Source of the DNA: Paenibacillus sp. 1001270B_150601_E10
GTDB lineage: Bacteria > Bacillota > Bacilli > Paenibacillales > Paenibacillaceae
Length of the DNA: 64,000 bases
Reading direction: 5' to 3'
NCBI RefSeq assembly: GCF_015558675.1
Contig: NZ_JADMOL010000007.1
Location: forward strand, 137,009 to 201,008
Shown: piece by piece, positions 37,410-45,665 of the stretch
Layout of the letters: each line of letters starts with the position of its first letter
How positions within the stretch are numbered: the stretch's first letter is position 1
Position numbers and translations under genes: made by a program
The notes under the pieces: model-generated
Seen by the model: only the letters and a program-made list of their open reading frames with translations
What the model was told of the DNA's origin: nothing
Database searches by the model: none

Positions 37410-37766
37410 CTACGTTCGTGTAATGTTCGCAGCAGCAGAGAAGCCGAGAATATTTTGCAAACCAAGCAGCACTTCACTGATCGCGGATTCTACAGAGGAT
37501 ACATCCCCCGTAATCACGAGCGAGCCGCTGAACCGATCGACAAAGCCGATCTGAACGCCTGCCGCTTTCGTCGCGATATCCGCAGCAATGATTGAGGCTT
37601 CGCTTGGCGTAATGGTCATCACTCCGATGGCATCCCGTGCATCGCTTCCCAAGCCAAGCTTCTTGTAAATATCTGGATTTGGATTTGCAATAATGTGAGC
37701 CAGCGTGACCTGTTTACCAGGTACATACTCCTGTATGACACGTTGTTTTTCGTTTTGTTGTTCCAA
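37410..37766 (-). CDS. eutS: Shell protein EutS
   Basis: A 118-residue BMC-domain protein with circularly permuted topology and an N-terminal strand extension ([20 protein letters not shown]), as in PduU/EutS. It forms bent hexamers that shape the shell edges. The start is a TTG after a GGGATGAT site. It is the first gene after a strong promoter and a EutV-type leader, and heads eutSPVW. Confidence 0.94.
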   Translation of the reverse strand: MEQQNEKQRVIQEYVPGKQVTLAHIIANPNPDIYKKLGLGSDARDAIGVMTITPSEASIIAADIATKAAGVQIGFVDRFSGSLVITGDVSSVESAISEVLLGLQNILGFSAAANITRT

Positions 37767-37809
37767 GTTATCATCCCACTCTCATGTGAAAAACACGATA
37801 AATAGCCAT

Positions 37810-37859
37810 AAAAAAACATAAAGACCCCTTAAAGATTCGCATGGAAAATTTAAGAAGCC
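37810..37859 (-). terminator. Intrinsic terminator in the eutS leader (EutV target)
   Basis: GGCTTCTTAAA and TTTAAGGGGTC pair (11 bp with three G-T pairs), and TTTATGTTTTTTT follows. The 5' arm overlaps the second antitermination hairpin. Confidence 0.8.
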
Positions 37860-37896
37860 TCATCGCTTTATTCGTATGCAACACGCCGTTGTGTTA
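37855..37896 (-). promoter_or_regulatory. EutV dual-hairpin antitermination element before eutS
   Basis: P1 (37879-37896): TAACAC, loop AACGGC, GTGTTG; A1 and G4 are present. P2 (37855-37868): AAGC, loop GATGAG, GCTT. Here loop position 1 is G instead of A, while G4 is kept, and the stem is only 4 bp. P2 overlaps the terminator arm. Confidence 0.75.
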
Positions 37897-37901
37897 CCTT
37901 T

Positions 37902-37930
37902 ACTATATTTTAACCTGCAAACGTTGTCAA
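37902..37930 (-). promoter_or_regulatory. SigA-type promoter of eutSPVW with overlapping cre-like site
   Basis: TTGACA (37925-37930), a 17-base spacer and TATAGT (37902-37907) form a near-consensus promoter. TTGACAACGTTTGCA (37916-37930) has one mismatch to the CcpA operator consensus, so glucose repression at the promoter is plausible. Confidence 0.8.
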
Positions 37931-37959
37931 CAGCATAACATGGAAAATCGAATCAACCC

Positions 37960-39102
37960 TTATGATTGAAACATTTTGTTCAAAATTTCAGCAACATCGC
38001 CTGCTGTCGGAACGCGAGGATTCGTCGCAGTACAGCCGTCAAGCAGTGCGCCTTCGGCAATGGAAGATCTCATTTCTTCCAGCAGGGCAAGCTCTACGCC
38101 GCACTCCTTGAGCGTCTTCGGCATATTCAGCTCCTTCTGAAGCTGCTTGATCGCTTGTATAAGGCTTCTTACTCCGCTCTTCGCATTAGGAGCTGTCAGT
38201 CCAAGACTCTTCGCAATCTCCGCATATCTTGCCGCGGTCGCATTGCAACCATCCTTGCCGTAGCCAGGCTTGTAGTCTGCGTTGAAGGCAATAACATAAG
38301 GCAAGAGCAGTGCATTCATGCGGCCGTGTGCGATCTTGAACTTTGCTCCTGCCACATGCGCGATCCCATGATTAAGTCCAAGGGACGTAATGTTGAATGC
38401 CAATCCAGCTAGGCAGGAGGCATTATGCATCTTCTCCCGTGCTTCTAGATCGTTGCCATTCTTATAGGCTCTTGGCAAATAAGCAAAGACCATCTTGATC
38501 GCCTTCTCTGCCAGCGCGTCGGAAATATCATTGGCCTTCGTAGAGACATAAGCTTCGATGGCATGCGTCAATACGTCCATCCCCGTATCAGCCGTAATGA
38601 AGTCAGGTACGCTCTTCACAAGCTCAGGATCCAAAATGGCTTCCTGCGGCAGCATTTCATCCGAAACGAGCGGATACTTGATGTTTTTCTGTTTGTCGCT
38701 AATGACAGAGAAGGAAGTTACTTCAGAGCCTGTTCCGCTTGTGGTTGGAATCGCAATGAATGGCAGGTCTGATTGATCGAGCAATTTGCCAGCGAACAGC
38801 TTCATCGCCTTCGCTGCATCAATAGCAGAGCCGCCTCCGATTGCCAAGATCATGTCAGCCTGGAAGGATGCCAGTGCTTGCACCCCTTCTGTCACGACTT
38901 CGACGGGAGGGTCAGGCACGATGTTGCTGAAAATATACTGTTCGTTGCTCTCATGCAGTCGATCAAATACGAGATTGATCATGCCCGACTTTACCATAAA
39001 CGGGTCGGTTACAATAAAAATCCTTTTGTTCTTCCATTCTGTGAGACGATCCATGGCACCCTGTCCCATATAGAGATCAGTTTTGATGGATAGTTTGTCC
39101 AT
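37960..39102 (-). CDS. eutG: Iron-dependent alcohol dehydrogenase EutG/PduQ-like
   Basis: Reduces acetaldehyde to ethanol and so regenerates NAD+ for EutE. The ATG at 39102 has GGAGGTG eight bases upstream; a short in-frame upstream extension is rejected. The 380-residue group III alcohol dehydrogenase has the NAD site GGGSAIDAAKAMKLF, the TTSGTGSEVTSF motif and the iron ligand region with DVLTHAIEAYVS, LGLNHGIAHVAGAKFKIAHGR. It lies downstream of the riboswitch and its own EutV-type leader. Confidence 0.93.
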   Translation of the reverse strand: MDKLSIKTDLYMGQGAMDRLTEWKNKRIFIVTDPFMVKSGMINLVFDRLHESNEQYIFSNIVPDPPVEVVTEGVQALASFQADMILAIGGGSAIDAAKAMKLFAGKLLDQSDLPFIAIPTTSGTGSEVTSFSVISDKQKNIKYPLVSDEMLPQEAILDPELVKSVPDFITADTGMDVLTHAIEAYVSTKANDISDALAEKAIKMVFAYLPRAYKNGNDLEAREKMHNASCLAGLAFNITSLGLNHGIAHVAGAKFKIAHGRMNALLLPYVIAFNADYKPGYGKDGCNATAARYAEIAKSLGLTAPNAKSGVRSLIQAIKQLQKELNMPKTLKECGVELALLEEMRSSIAEGALLDGCTATNPRVPTAGDVAEILNKMFQS

Positions 39103-39176
39103 GTAAGACACCTCCAAAGGATAATATAGATATGTTGAACAATCGATTGTCCATGTGAGGACAACCGGGTGAAAAC

Positions 39177-39232
39177 AAAAAAGAGGCCTTCCAAAGGAAA
39201 CGTAAGAACGATTCCCTTAAAAAGCCTCTTTG
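39177..39232 (-). terminator. Intrinsic terminator in the eutG leader (EutV target)
   Basis: AAGAGGC pairs with GCCTCTT, with an inner AAGGGAA/TTCCTTT stem, and a T run follows. It would also define the 3' end of the riboswitch-started RNA. Confidence 0.85.
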
Positions 39233-39264
39233 CTTCATATCGATAGTGCACGCCATTGTGCACT
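39221..39264 (-). promoter_or_regulatory. EutV dual-hairpin antitermination element before eutG
   Basis: P1 (39245-39264): AGTGCAC, loop AATGGC, GTGCACT. P2 (39221-39236): GAAGC, loop AAAGAG, GCTTT. Both loops have A1 and G4, and P2 overlaps the terminator arm. Confidence 0.85.
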
Positions 39265-39455
39265 TGATTGAATGTAATTGTCCACTCTACTGTACACCGC
39301 ACTCCCGATGCACGTCAACCGCATCTTATGAAAACCTCTATCGAGACCAATCCAAGATGAGCGATCAAGTATAATGGTGGATTCCGTCACCAATAACGAA
39401 AGTTGATTCCATCTAAGACGGAACTTATGCATTCGATTGGATTAAAAGAAGGGAT

Positions 39456-39494
39456 GTACACGTCACTGTGCACCTTGATCTTCAGCATCGAAGA
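39456..39494 (-). promoter_or_regulatory. Candidate extra EutV-like hairpin pair within the eutX-like RNA
   Basis: First hairpin (39479-39494): TCTTC, loop GATGCT, GAAGA. Second (39456-39473): GTGCAC, loop AGTGAC, GTGTAC. The second loop has A1 and G4; the first has G1 and G4, as in eutS P2. The spacing is five bases and no terminator overlaps, as expected for a sequestering site. Confidence 0.45.
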
Positions 39495-39555
39495 GCTTCC
39501 CTACTTGCATGCATGATACGTCGTCGTATGAGTTCGGCGGCGAGCACCTGGCCAT

Positions 39556-39573
39556 GCCGACATCCTTGTCGGC
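39556..39573 (-). promoter_or_regulatory. Single EutV-like hexaloop hairpin after the riboswitch terminator
   Basis: GCCGAC, loop AAGGAT, GTCGGC: a perfect 6-bp stem with the same loop as P1 of the eutA leader (A1, G4). No clear second hairpin follows at normal spacing. Confidence 0.5.
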
Positions 39574-39588
39574 TGCCATTCTGACAAT

Positions 39589-39628
39589 AAAAAAAAGCCT
39601 AGTGAGGCGCAAAGCAATCCACTAGACT
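39589..39628 (-). terminator. Riboswitch-proximal intrinsic terminator
   Basis: AGTCTAGTG and CACTAGGCT form a 9-bp stem followed by eight T. A second terminator-like hairpin (CAGCCGCTT with AAGTGGCTG, then TTTTT) lies directly upstream at 39633-39663 and could be its alternative partner. Confidence 0.85.
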
Positions 39629-39671
39629 TAAAAACCAGCCACTTTCGCCTCGAAGCGGCTGATCCAGCAAA

Positions 39672-39767
39672 GTTACTAGGCAAAAGACCTGACTTAAGAT
39701 CGCGGGAGCGATCTATCACAGTGGCGGGACCGTGTTGGAATTGCACCAAACTTCCATTACCTATAAC
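39672..39767 (-). promoter_or_regulatory. Cobalamin (B12) riboswitch aptamer
   Basis: The minus strand carries the core signature GGTGCAATTCC, then GGTCCCGCCACTGTGA, a variable CGATC-type stem, and AAGTCAGG. Outer arms GTTATAGG and CCTAGTAAC can close P1. These are the conserved parts of adenosylcobalamin riboswitches. It lies right behind its own promoter and in front of a terminator, upstream of eutG. It links eut expression to availability of the cofactor of EutBC. Confidence 0.92.
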
Positions 39768-39810
39768 TTCTTCTGTTGTTTATTGCTTGAATGGTCGTCC
39801 ATTCGACATC

Positions 39811-39838
39811 ATTATAGCACAAATGAAGCCTGACGCAA
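39811..39838 (-). promoter_or_regulatory. Extended -10 promoter of the riboswitch RNA
   Basis: TGCTATAAT (TG motif plus TATAAT at 39811-39816) with a weak -35, TTGCGT (39833-39838), 16 bases upstream. Confidence 0.75.
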
Positions 39839-39996
39839 TATGATTCTCTCATTTGTCAACATGAAACCACACCTTGCTCCCTTACTCAGTCAGACGCTAA
39901 AATGAGCCTTTGATTCCTGTCACTCTTAGGCTTACCTTAGCTTCGGCAACTCGCATGCAAGCTGAAAATGATCATAAGAACGTTTTGTGACAGCCT

Positions 39997-40920
39997 TTAA
40001 TGAGAGAGAATAGAGGCAACATCCTGAACCGCTTTTTTGCCTGCATGGCTGATTCCGGCAAGCTGGAAGAAGCCATGGTTTACACCTAGATATCTTCTGC
40101 ACTGCGCCTCAACCCCTGCCTCCAACAAACGGCGATACAGCGTCTCCCCCTCATCCACAAGAGGATCAAACTCTGCCGTAATAATGTGGGTTTCGGGCAG
40201 CCCTTCCAAGTCATCGCGGCACAAGGGACTCGCCTCAGGATGATCCACAGGCAGATCCGATAAATAAGCCTCATACCCGCTTAATAACGTATCCCGAGTA
40301 ACAACATAATCATCACCGTTGGTAACGTAGCTGCTGCTTGCACCTGATGCATCTAGCATGGGATAGATGAGAATCTGTCGCTTAGGCAGCCAATCTCCCT
40401 GCTCCTTCAGCCGCAGACAAGTGACCATGGCAAGATGTCCGCCTGCGCTGTCGCCCGCGATCGTGATCTGGCCAGGGTCCCCTCCCCAAGACAGAGCATA
40501 TTCACGGATAAGGTTAGCCGCCTTGAAAGCATCGTCATGAGCAGCCGGATATACGTATTCTGGCGCCAGGCGATAATCAACAGCAATGATTAACGCGTTG
40601 CCCAGATTCGCCAACTGGCGCAGCTGACGATCGTGCGTGTCAAAGTCGCCGCTGACAAAGCAGCCTCCGTGATAATAGATCATAACAGGGAGGTTCGTCT
40701 GTTCCGATGGCTTGTACAGGCGAAGACGTATGCCTTTAATGGTTTGTTCAAAAATTTCTCTTACGGGGACTGCTTCACCCGCTAAGTCAATGGTATTCAA
40801 ATAGCCTTGCCTGCGCTCTTCGATACTCTGCTTTCTTGCTGATGGACATCCACTCTCGATAAAATCCTCGACCAGTCGACGGATACCCGGCTCTAATCTG
40901 TGTACATGCGCCATGTTCAC
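39997..40920 (-). CDS. Alpha/beta hydrolase, hormone-sensitive-lipase-like esterase
   Basis: A 307-residue cytoplasmic esterase. The oxyanion-hole motif YYHGGCFVSGDFDTHD (about residue 83), the nucleophile GDSAGGHLA (Ser about 157), an Asp in AEFDPLVDEG and the His in GVNHGFFQLAG complete the catalytic triad of HSL-type (family IV) esterases. Substrates are usually short acyl esters. It is a single gene; its 3' flank is the regulatory region of eutG, and no functional link with eut is suggested. Confidence 0.9.
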   Translation of the reverse strand: MNMAHVHRLEPGIRRLVEDFIESGCPSARKQSIEERRQGYLNTIDLAGEAVPVREIFEQTIKGIRLRLYKPSEQTNLPVMIYYHGGCFVSGDFDTHDRQLRQLANLGNALIIAVDYRLAPEYVYPAAHDDAFKAANLIREYALSWGGDPGQITIAGDSAGGHLAMVTCLRLKEQGDWLPKRQILIYPMLDASGASSSYVTNGDDYVVTRDTLLSGYEAYLSDLPVDHPEASPLCRDDLEGLPETHIITAEFDPLVDEGETLYRRLLEAGVEAQCRRYLGVNHGFFQLAGISHAGKKAVQDVASILSH

Positions 40921-40981
40921 TCACTCCCTGAAGATTCCACAGAATATCTGTATGTCATTTACAATCTCAATTCTACCCTCG

Positions 40982-43900
40982 TTAACTCACATGGAAACGT
41001 GTATAGCTGTAGCCTTCCTTCGTCTTCTTCACCTCAAGCACCGCAGGAATGGCCGCCTTCAGTTCCTGCACGTGGGAAATGACGCCGATCATACGGCCCG
41101 TTTGCTGAAGATCAATCAGCGTATCGATGGCCTTATTGAGCGACTCTTCATCCAATGAGCCAAAGCCTTCATCGATAAACATCGTTTCTAAGGAGATGCC
41201 GCCCTCATAGGCCTGAATGACATCCGCCATCCCGAGCGCAAGACATAACGACGCGTTGAATTTCTCCCCGCCGGACAAGGTCTTCACATCACGGAACTGT
41301 CCCGTGTAATTGTCATAAACATCAAAGCCAAGCCCGCTCTGGCGTCCCCGCTTCTCCATGCGGTCGCTTCGCACCAAATAGAATTGGCCGCCGGACATCT
41401 TATGCAGCCGCTGGTTCGCAGCATGAATAATCTGCTCCAGGAATTCAATCTGAAGATAGCGTTCAAAGGAGATCTTCTTCTCATTCTCGCCCCGCACGAC
41501 ATCGTATAGATCCTTGACCTGCGCATATTCATGCTCGGCCTGCTGCCACTCCTGCTCGATTCGCTCAAGCTCGGCCTGAAGCTTGCATCCCTTCTTGTAT
41601 CTGCCTTCCGCTTCAAGGCTCGTTTCCCGCTGCTTTTCCACGATGCGCTCCTGCTCTTCTAATTGCAGGAACAGCTGGCTGAGCTCTTGTCTTTCCTTGC
41701 CCTGGAGCCTTTGCGTCAGCTCTTCCACGCGCTTCTCGACCGCCGCACAGGCCGTGCGATACTGCTCGATTCTCGCTTTCAACTGTTCGCGCTCAGATAC
41801 AGACAGCTTGGCGCTTCGATAGGCTTCCTCTGTGCCAAATCCACCCTCACGCAGCGCCTCAAGATAACGCTCCTGTGCCTGCGCGAGCAGCTGCTCAGCT
41901 TCTTTCGCCTGCGTCTCCGTGCTGCGAAGGCTCGCAGACGCTTCAATCATCCGTTCATTTGCCTTGCGGTATTCCTCCTGCGCTTGCTTCCAAGCTGCCT
42001 CAAGCTTCGCCTTTAGCTGCTCAGACGCCCGAAGCTCCTGCTCCAGCCGTTCAAGCCCTCGAAGCTCCTCCGGCACCGTCGCCACAGCTTGATCATAGCC
42101 AGCTTTTGCCGCAGCAAAGGCTTCCTTTGTCTCCAGCAGCGCGGCACTCGCAAGCTCCTTCTGCTTGCGGAGCTCCTCGCATTCGCGCTCAAGCCCTGCA
42201 AGCTCCTCCTTCAGCGGCGCCAAGCTTGCCGCCAACTGCTTCAGCTTCGCTTCTTCCTCGTTCAGCTGCTTGCCTTCAGCAACAAGCTGGACGAAGCGCT
42301 CCGCGCAATGTTCCAGCTCGAAGCCATATTCGAGCAGCTCGGCTTCTCGCTCCTTTTGCTGCGCTGCATTCGTGCGCAGCTCGGCTACAAGCTCAAGATG
42401 AGCCTTCTCCGCTGCCGACTTCTGCTTGCGCATGTGGTCGAGTGCTTCCTTCGTTGGAAGCTCATCTTGCAGCTTCGCCTTCTTCGGATGCTCGCTGCTG
42501 CCGCATACAGGACAAGCCTCCCCATCATGAAGATGGCTCGCGAGCAGGCCGGCTTGTCCCTCGATCCATTGCTCCTCGAAATGCACAAGCTCCCGCTCGA
42601 GCTTCTGATAAGCCGCTCGCAGCTTCTCCTCCTGTGCCATCAACGCCGTGCGCTCCTCCTGCAGCCGCAAGTAATGCTTCATGCTTTGCGCCTGCTGGCG
42701 AAGCAAGCTGAGTCGCTCCGTCTTCGCAGGGAGCCCGGCAACGCTTCCTTCCAGCTCGCGAACATTCTGAGCAAACTTCAGGCGGTTCTCTTCATGCGCC
42801 TGAAGCTTGGCGGTCAACGCCTCCTGGCTGCTTAGCCGTGCCGATGCCTCCCGCCGCAGCTTCTCCACCTGCTGCTCTTTCGCGGCGAGCTCCTTCACGA
42901 GCGGAACATAGCCGTGGAGGCGATCATGATCCTTGAGCGCCTGATCGCGTCGTCCCTGCAAGGCCTCCTCCTGCTTGTACTGCTGATCAGCGGCTTGCAG
43001 GGTTGTATTCGCGAGCTCATGCTCATGCTGCGCAGCGTTCCACTGCTCGCGCTTTCGCAGCAGCTCTTGCACCTGCTTCTCGACATGCTCCTCGTGCACT
43101 TGAATCGTGACCGCCTTCTCGGCTTGGGCGAGCAGCTCCGTCTGCTCCTCCATCACAGGATGCTCGGCAAGAAGCCTTGCGGCTTCTGCCTTATGCTGCT
43201 CCAACTGATCAAACTGCTCGTTTAAGTTCCTTGCCTCGTGGTAAGCCGTTGTAATCTGCTGAAGCTTCGTCAGTTCCTGCTCCCGAAGCTCCTGCTCCCG
43301 ATGAAGCAGCTGATCCGTATACTCGAGTTCCTTCACCAGCGCCCCCATCACCTGATAGGCGTTGTACTGCTCTTGCGCGAATACCTCTTGGAGCAGAGAG
43401 CCTACGCGAGCGCCAAGCTCATCCCGAACCTGATGAAGCTGATAGGTGCGGATGTCGAACAGCTTGGAGCAGGCTTGCTGCTTCTCCTTTCGCTGCTCAT
43501 TTAAGGCATCTGCCACATATTTATAAAGCCCTGTCTTGAATAGACGCCGCAGAATCTCCTCTTTGTTCTCCGTCTCTGAGGTTAGAAGCTTGCGGAATTC
43601 GCCTTGAGGCAGCATCACGATCTGACTGAACTGCTCTTTGGTCAGTCCGATCAAGTCACGTATCTTATCGTTTACTTGCGTCACAATAAAACGATCGGTA
43701 AGCGGTACTTCTTTGCCGTCCACCAGCTCATACAGCTCATATCGCTCTCCTGTTGCCACCTTGTTGCCTGCCTTCACGTGCGGGATCTGCCGGAATACGC
43801 GGTATGCGCGCCCTTTTAGCTCAAACTCAAAATCAACGGACGTATGCACCTGATCATCCGCAAAATGGCTTCGCAGCAGCCTGCTGTCATTGCGATCCTC

Positions 43901-44074
43901 GCCGCTCGCTTCTCCGTACAAAGCAAAGCTGATCGCATCGAAGATCGAGGTCTTGCCCGCTCCCGTCTGCCCGGACACCACGAAGAGGCGATTCTCTTTA
44001 AGCTCCGTAAAGTCAATCGTCTCCTCGTCCTTATACGGCCCGAAGGCTATCATTTTAAGCTTTAGCGGTCTCAA
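40982..44074 (-). CDS. sbcC: Exonuclease subunit SbcC
   Basis: Large ATPase of the SbcCD (Rad50/Mre11-type) nuclease, which opens DNA hairpins and processes double-strand ends. The start is set at a TTG at 44074, which has AGGAGGGAG upstream inside the end of sbcD and gives LRPLKLKMIAFGPYKDEETI; earlier codons lack a site. About 1,030 residues: Walker A GQTGAGKTSIF near residue 37, long coiled coils, a zinc hook with EACPVCGSSEHPKKA near the centre, the ABC signature TLSGGEKFNASLCLALGMAD and Walker B ETMFIDEGFGSLDEESL. It overlaps sbcD by 20 bases. Confidence 0.95.
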   Translation of the reverse strand: MRPLKLKMIAFGPYKDEETIDFTELKENRLFVVSGQTGAGKTSIFDAISFALYGEASGEDRNDSRLLRSHFADDQVHTSVDFEFELKGRAYRVFRQIPHVKAGNKVATGERYELYELVDGKEVPLTDRFIVTQVNDKIRDLIGLTKEQFSQIVMLPQGEFRKLLTSETENKEEILRRLFKTGLYKYVADALNEQRKEKQQACSKLFDIRTYQLHQVRDELGARVGSLLQEVFAQEQYNAYQVMGALVKELEYTDQLLHREQELREQELTKLQQITTAYHEARNLNEQFDQLEQHKAEAARLLAEHPVMEEQTELLAQAEKAVTIQVHEEHVEKQVQELLRKREQWNAAQHEHELANTTLQAADQQYKQEEALQGRRDQALKDHDRLHGYVPLVKELAAKEQQVEKLRREASARLSSQEALTAKLQAHEENRLKFAQNVRELEGSVAGLPAKTERLSLLRQQAQSMKHYLRLQEERTALMAQEEKLRAAYQKLERELVHFEEQWIEGQAGLLASHLHDGEACPVCGSSEHPKKAKLQDELPTKEALDHMRKQKSAAEKAHLELVAELRTNAAQQKEREAELLEYGFELEHCAERFVQLVAEGKQLNEEEAKLKQLAASLAPLKEELAGLERECEELRKQKELASAALLETKEAFAAAKAGYDQAVATVPEELRGLERLEQELRASEQLKAKLEAAWKQAQEEYRKANERMIEASASLRSTETQAKEAEQLLAQAQERYLEALREGGFGTEEAYRSAKLSVSEREQLKARIEQYRTACAAVEKRVEELTQRLQGKERQELSQLFLQLEEQERIVEKQRETSLEAEGRYKKGCKLQAELERIEQEWQQAEHEYAQVKDLYDVVRGENEKKISFERYLQIEFLEQIIHAANQRLHKMSGGQFYLVRSDRMEKRGRQSGLGFDVYDNYTGQFRDVKTLSGGEKFNASLCLALGMADVIQAYEGGISLETMFIDEGFGSLDEESLNKAIDTLIDLQQTGRMIGVISHVQELKAAIPAVLEVKKTKEGYSYTRFHVS

Positions 44075-45227
44075 GTCGCTCTCCCTCCTTCGCGTTAATA
44101 TCATGCAGCACCTTCATGAACAGCTGCTCTGTATCTTCAGACAAATCTTTGCCCCGAACTTCTTTATAAAAGGCGCGGAAGAGAGATAAATCGTCCATTT
44201 TCGCACGACTTTCGTTCGTCTTCTCTTCTCCGTGATTCTCAATGACTGACAGCTTCCGCTCCACATGCATCGCGTTCGGGTACACCGTGCGAATACGCTC
44301 CATTGGCGACAGCACAGCTGCTTCATCCAGCAAGCGCACAAATACATAGTCTTCATTGATCTCCTGCCGCTCGATATCTGCGATATACCCCTCCACTCTT
44401 CTCATATCACGGCGCGGTTTCAGCTCCCTTTTCTCAACGGTCGCCTTGCCTTCAGCATCAAGCTCAACAACAAGATAGCCTTTTCGATGATTCTCTTCTG
44501 AAATGGAGTATTTGAGCGGCGAGCCCGCATAACGAATCGTCTCATTTGCAACATGATGAGCCTGATGAAGATGACCAAGCGCCGTATAATGAAAGCCTGT
44601 AAAGTGCTTAGCGCTCACATGCTCCGCTCCACCGATAGACAGCGGCCGCTCGGAATCGCTCGTATTGCGCTCAGGCTCGCCTGTTGGCGTTACGAAGGCA
44701 TGTCCAACCAGCACATGCCTTGCCTGTGGATTCATGCTGCTTCGAATTTGCTCCGTAATCTTGCGCATCGCGTCATCATGCGTTCGAATCTCCTCATCCT
44801 GCAGCACATGACGCACCTTCCCCGGCTCGGCATACGGCACGAGATGGAAGTGCACCTCTCCATGCTCATCGCTCAGCACGACCGTTTCACAAGGATCGTT
44901 CATTTCCCCGGCAATATGCAGCCCTGCTGCCCTCATCAGGCTGCTCCCAAATTCCAATCGGCTCGGGCTGTCGTGGTTGCCTGCTACCGCTACAACGGGG
45001 ATTCCCATCTCCATAACTAATTTCACCAGAATCCGATCCAATAGCTGTACGGCCTCTGTCGGAGGCACGGCGCGATCGTACAAATCCCCTGCAACGATGA
45101 CCACATCCGGCCGGTCCTGCTCGATGTCATGGATGAAATGCTCGAGCACATATTCCTGATCCTCCGTCATATACACACCTTGTACCAGTTTACCGAGGTG
45201 CCAATCGGCTGTATGGAAGATTTTCAT
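44055..45227 (-). CDS. sbcD: Exonuclease subunit SbcD
   Basis: Metal-dependent nuclease subunit. The ATG at 45227 has GAAAGGGG upstream and gives MKIFHTADWHLGKLVQG. The 390-residue protein has the calcineurin-like phosphoesterase motifs: HTADWHLGK, VIVAGDLYDRAVPP, VAGNHDSPSRL and ALGHLHQAHHV. The C-terminal capping domain follows from about residue 275. It forms an operon with sbcC. Confidence 0.95.
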   Translation of the reverse strand: MKIFHTADWHLGKLVQGVYMTEDQEYVLEHFIHDIEQDRPDVVIVAGDLYDRAVPPTEAVQLLDRILVKLVMEMGIPVVAVAGNHDSPSRLEFGSSLMRAAGLHIAGEMNDPCETVVLSDEHGEVHFHLVPYAEPGKVRHVLQDEEIRTHDDAMRKITEQIRSSMNPQARHVLVGHAFVTPTGEPERNTSDSERPLSIGGAEHVSAKHFTGFHYTALGHLHQAHHVANETIRYAGSPLKYSISEENHRKGYLVVELDAEGKATVEKRELKPRRDMRRVEGYIADIERQEINEDYVFVRLLDEAAVLSPMERIRTVYPNAMHVERKLSVIENHGEEKTNESRAKMDDLSLFRAFYKEVRGKDLSEDTEQLFMKVLHDINAKEGERLETAKA

Positions 45228-45665
45228 GGATGTTCGCCCCTTTCTCTCCATATTCTAGTTACAACTCTATTAAAATGATTGAATACTTCGCTTCCAAAAA
45301 CAGCTATGCATGCCCCGAAGCGCTTTGCTTTTCTATCTTAAATCTGGTCATTACAGCATCTATCATCTTTTCATTTCATTTATGAATACAGCAGATATGG
45401 TCACGTACAGTCCTATTGTTCCTGCTGTAAAGTCTGTTCTATCTATTATATCAAAAATGGGATTCCTCTCTCTATGGAGAGAGTTGGGGTAAGATAGATA
45501 TAAAAAAAGCCGGCTCTAACGACATGTCAGAGACAGCTTTTATGAAAGACGATACGCATTTGGGTGGATTGTGATCGCGATAGCGGCATATATTGCAGCT
45601 TTAAATCCCTTGGTTTAGCTTTTTGTTCTTATTTGTCTTTTCAGTGGCCCAGCTAAATGGACAAC
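45228..45665. other. Non-coding gap between sbcD and the lipoprotein gene
   Basis: It holds the sbcDC promoter region (A+T-rich, no consensus boxes I would defend) and one terminator for the lipoprotein gene. Nothing else is supported. Confidence 0.5.
45502..45541 (-). terminator. Intrinsic terminator downstream of the lipoprotein gene
   Basis: AAAGCTG and CCGGCTTT pair, with an inner CTCTGAC/GTTAGAG stem, followed by seven T on the minus strand. Confidence 0.75.

Larger units (their letters stand above)
39205..39804 (-). ncRNA. eutX: Candidate EutX/Rli55-like decoy RNA (riboswitch plus EutV hairpins)
   Basis: The promoter, cobalamin riboswitch, riboswitch-proximal terminator and downstream EutV hairpins have the order known for Enterococcus EutX and Listeria Rli55. 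Without adenosylcobalamin the long RNA would form and trap EutV; with it, transcription stops near 39590. The start is estimated from the -10 box, and the real 3' end is probably the eutG terminator (down to about 39177). Besides the eutG pair, hexaloop hairpins lie at 39556-39573 (AAGGAT), 39479-39494 (GATGCT) and 39456-39473 (AGTGAC). The decoy role is inferred. Confidence 0.65.
39118..39996. other. Large non-coding regulatory region upstream of eutG
   Basis: About 880 bases with no supported gene. On the minus strand, in transcription order, it holds an extended -10 promoter, a cobalamin riboswitch, two terminator-like hairpins, several hexaloop hairpins, and the eutG antitermination leader. 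The last 155 bases (39842-39996) up to the hydrolase gene show nothing I can name. Confidence 0.8.

Noticed and set aside
39501-39749. Open frame of 82 codons across the riboswitch
   Set aside because: The sequence is explained by the conserved cobalamin riboswitch and its terminator.
39672-39767. SAM or other riboswitch class
   Set aside because: The GGTGCAATTCC and CCCGCCACTGT blocks are specific to cobalamin aptamers; SAM and T-box signatures are absent.
41875-42835. Long plus-strand open frames of 278 and 248 codons within sbcC
   Set aside because: They are opposite-strand shadows of the biased codon use of the SbcC coiled coil; composition is extreme and there is no ribosome binding site.
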